Below, in pieces: positions 5,791-5,929 of a stretch of 5,929 bases of DNA (the stretch's first letter is position 1; each line of letters starts with the position of its first letter). The position numbers were made by a program, and so were the translations under genes. The stretch spans positions 1 through 5,929 of the forward strand of contig WJKA01000386.1 of NCBI GenBank assembly GCA_014729375.1. Reading direction: 5' to 3'. Under the pieces are notes generated by a model. The model saw nothing but the letters and a program-made list of their open reading frames with translations. It did not search any database and was not told where the DNA came from. This stretch comes from Chitinivibrionales bacterium (GTDB lineage: Bacteria > Fibrobacterota > Chitinivibrionia > Chitinivibrionales > WJKA01).

Positions 5791-5929
5791 ATGCGGCAGA
5801 TTTCACTTGCGATATTTTTTCTTGCCACGTTAGCGTGGTCGGCAACCATTTATGTTTCGCCAAACGGCGATGACAGTAACGACGGCTCTGAAGGCTCGCC
5901 TTTTGCAACTCTGACAAAAGCACGAGATC
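5791..5929 (+). CDS. Secreted parallel beta-helix protein (pectate lyase-like), N-terminal part (3' end outside window)
   Basis: 46 residues are visible. Residues 1-18 are a signal peptide (MRQ, then hydrophobic ISLAIFFLATLAWSA) with probable cleavage near WSA-TI. The mature start, ATIYVSPNGDDSNDGSEGSPF followed by ATLTKARD, is the typical entry of right-handed parallel beta-helix proteins (YVSPNGSDSNDGTSPFKTLQKA), as found in pectate lyases, alginate lyases and DUF1565-type surface proteins. The window ends long before any catalytic residues, so enzyme versus binding role cannot be decided. Together with the GH3 tail and the propeller protein it suggests a glycan-use neighbourhood. The gene is preceded by a 243-base AT-rich gap, so it is probably transcribed on its own. 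Confidence 0.85.
   Translation, partial: MRQISLAIFFLATLAWSATIYVSPNGDDSNDGSEGSPFATLTKARD

Noticed and set aside
1..5929. CRISPR array, tRNA, rRNA, transposase or integrase genes
   Set aside because: No regularly spaced repeats, no cloverleaf or rRNA-like segment and no transposase motif were seen on either strand; the only mobile-DNA hint is the DUF4143 relic.

Overview
The window looks like an accessory stretch of a free-living, polysaccharide-degrading bacterium with a type IX secretion system (T9SS). The main clues are a secreted multidomain protein ending in a T9SS type A-like sorting domain, a signal-peptide protein starting with a carboxypeptidase-regulatory-like domain, a GH3 glycosidase tail, and the start of a secreted beta-helix protein. 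Start sites carry strong Shine-Dalgarno sequences (GGAGGG, AGGAG, AGGAGG), which is unlike most Bacteroidota. My best guess is Fibrobacterota (Chitinispirillia/Chitinivibrionia type); this is inference from architecture, not a database result.

Layout. 1-464 (+): C-terminal end of a GH3 beta-glucosidase-type enzyme, cut by the window edge. 465-809: no confident gene; one frame-2 stretch interrupted by TAG may be a relic. 810-858: extended -10 promoter and ribosome binding site. 859-3813 (+): the dominant gene, 984 aa, with a signal peptide, SUMF1/FGE-like domain, Asp-box beta-propeller, MORN-like repeats, InlB-like beta domain and T9SS-like tail. 3814-3902: short convergent gap without a recognisable terminator. 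3903-4628 (-): exported nitroreductase/SagB-like flavoprotein. 4629-4792: divergent promoter region. 4793-5455 (+): start of a secreted carboxypeptidase-regulatory-like protein that loses recognisable homology after about 67 codons and then reads antisense through another gene relic. 5252-5547 (-): C-terminal remnant of a DUF4143-type ATPase, truncated at its 5' end and frameshifted. 5548-5790: AT-rich intergenic DNA with a 10-bp tandem repeat at the relic's broken edge. 5791-5929 (+): start of a secreted parallel beta-helix (pectate lyase-like) protein, cut by the window edge.

Working together: the GH3 enzyme, the propeller protein and the beta-helix protein fit extracellular or periplasmic glycan breakdown or binding. 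Each has its own spacing and start signals, so this is a neighbourhood and not one operon. The nitroreductase does not obviously belong to that pathway. The 4.8-5.6 kb segment is a decay zone where two unrelated truncated genes meet tail to tail. I see no CRISPR array, tRNA, rRNA or intact mobile element. The most unusual object is the 984-aa SUMF1-propeller-MORN-InlB-T9SS fusion.
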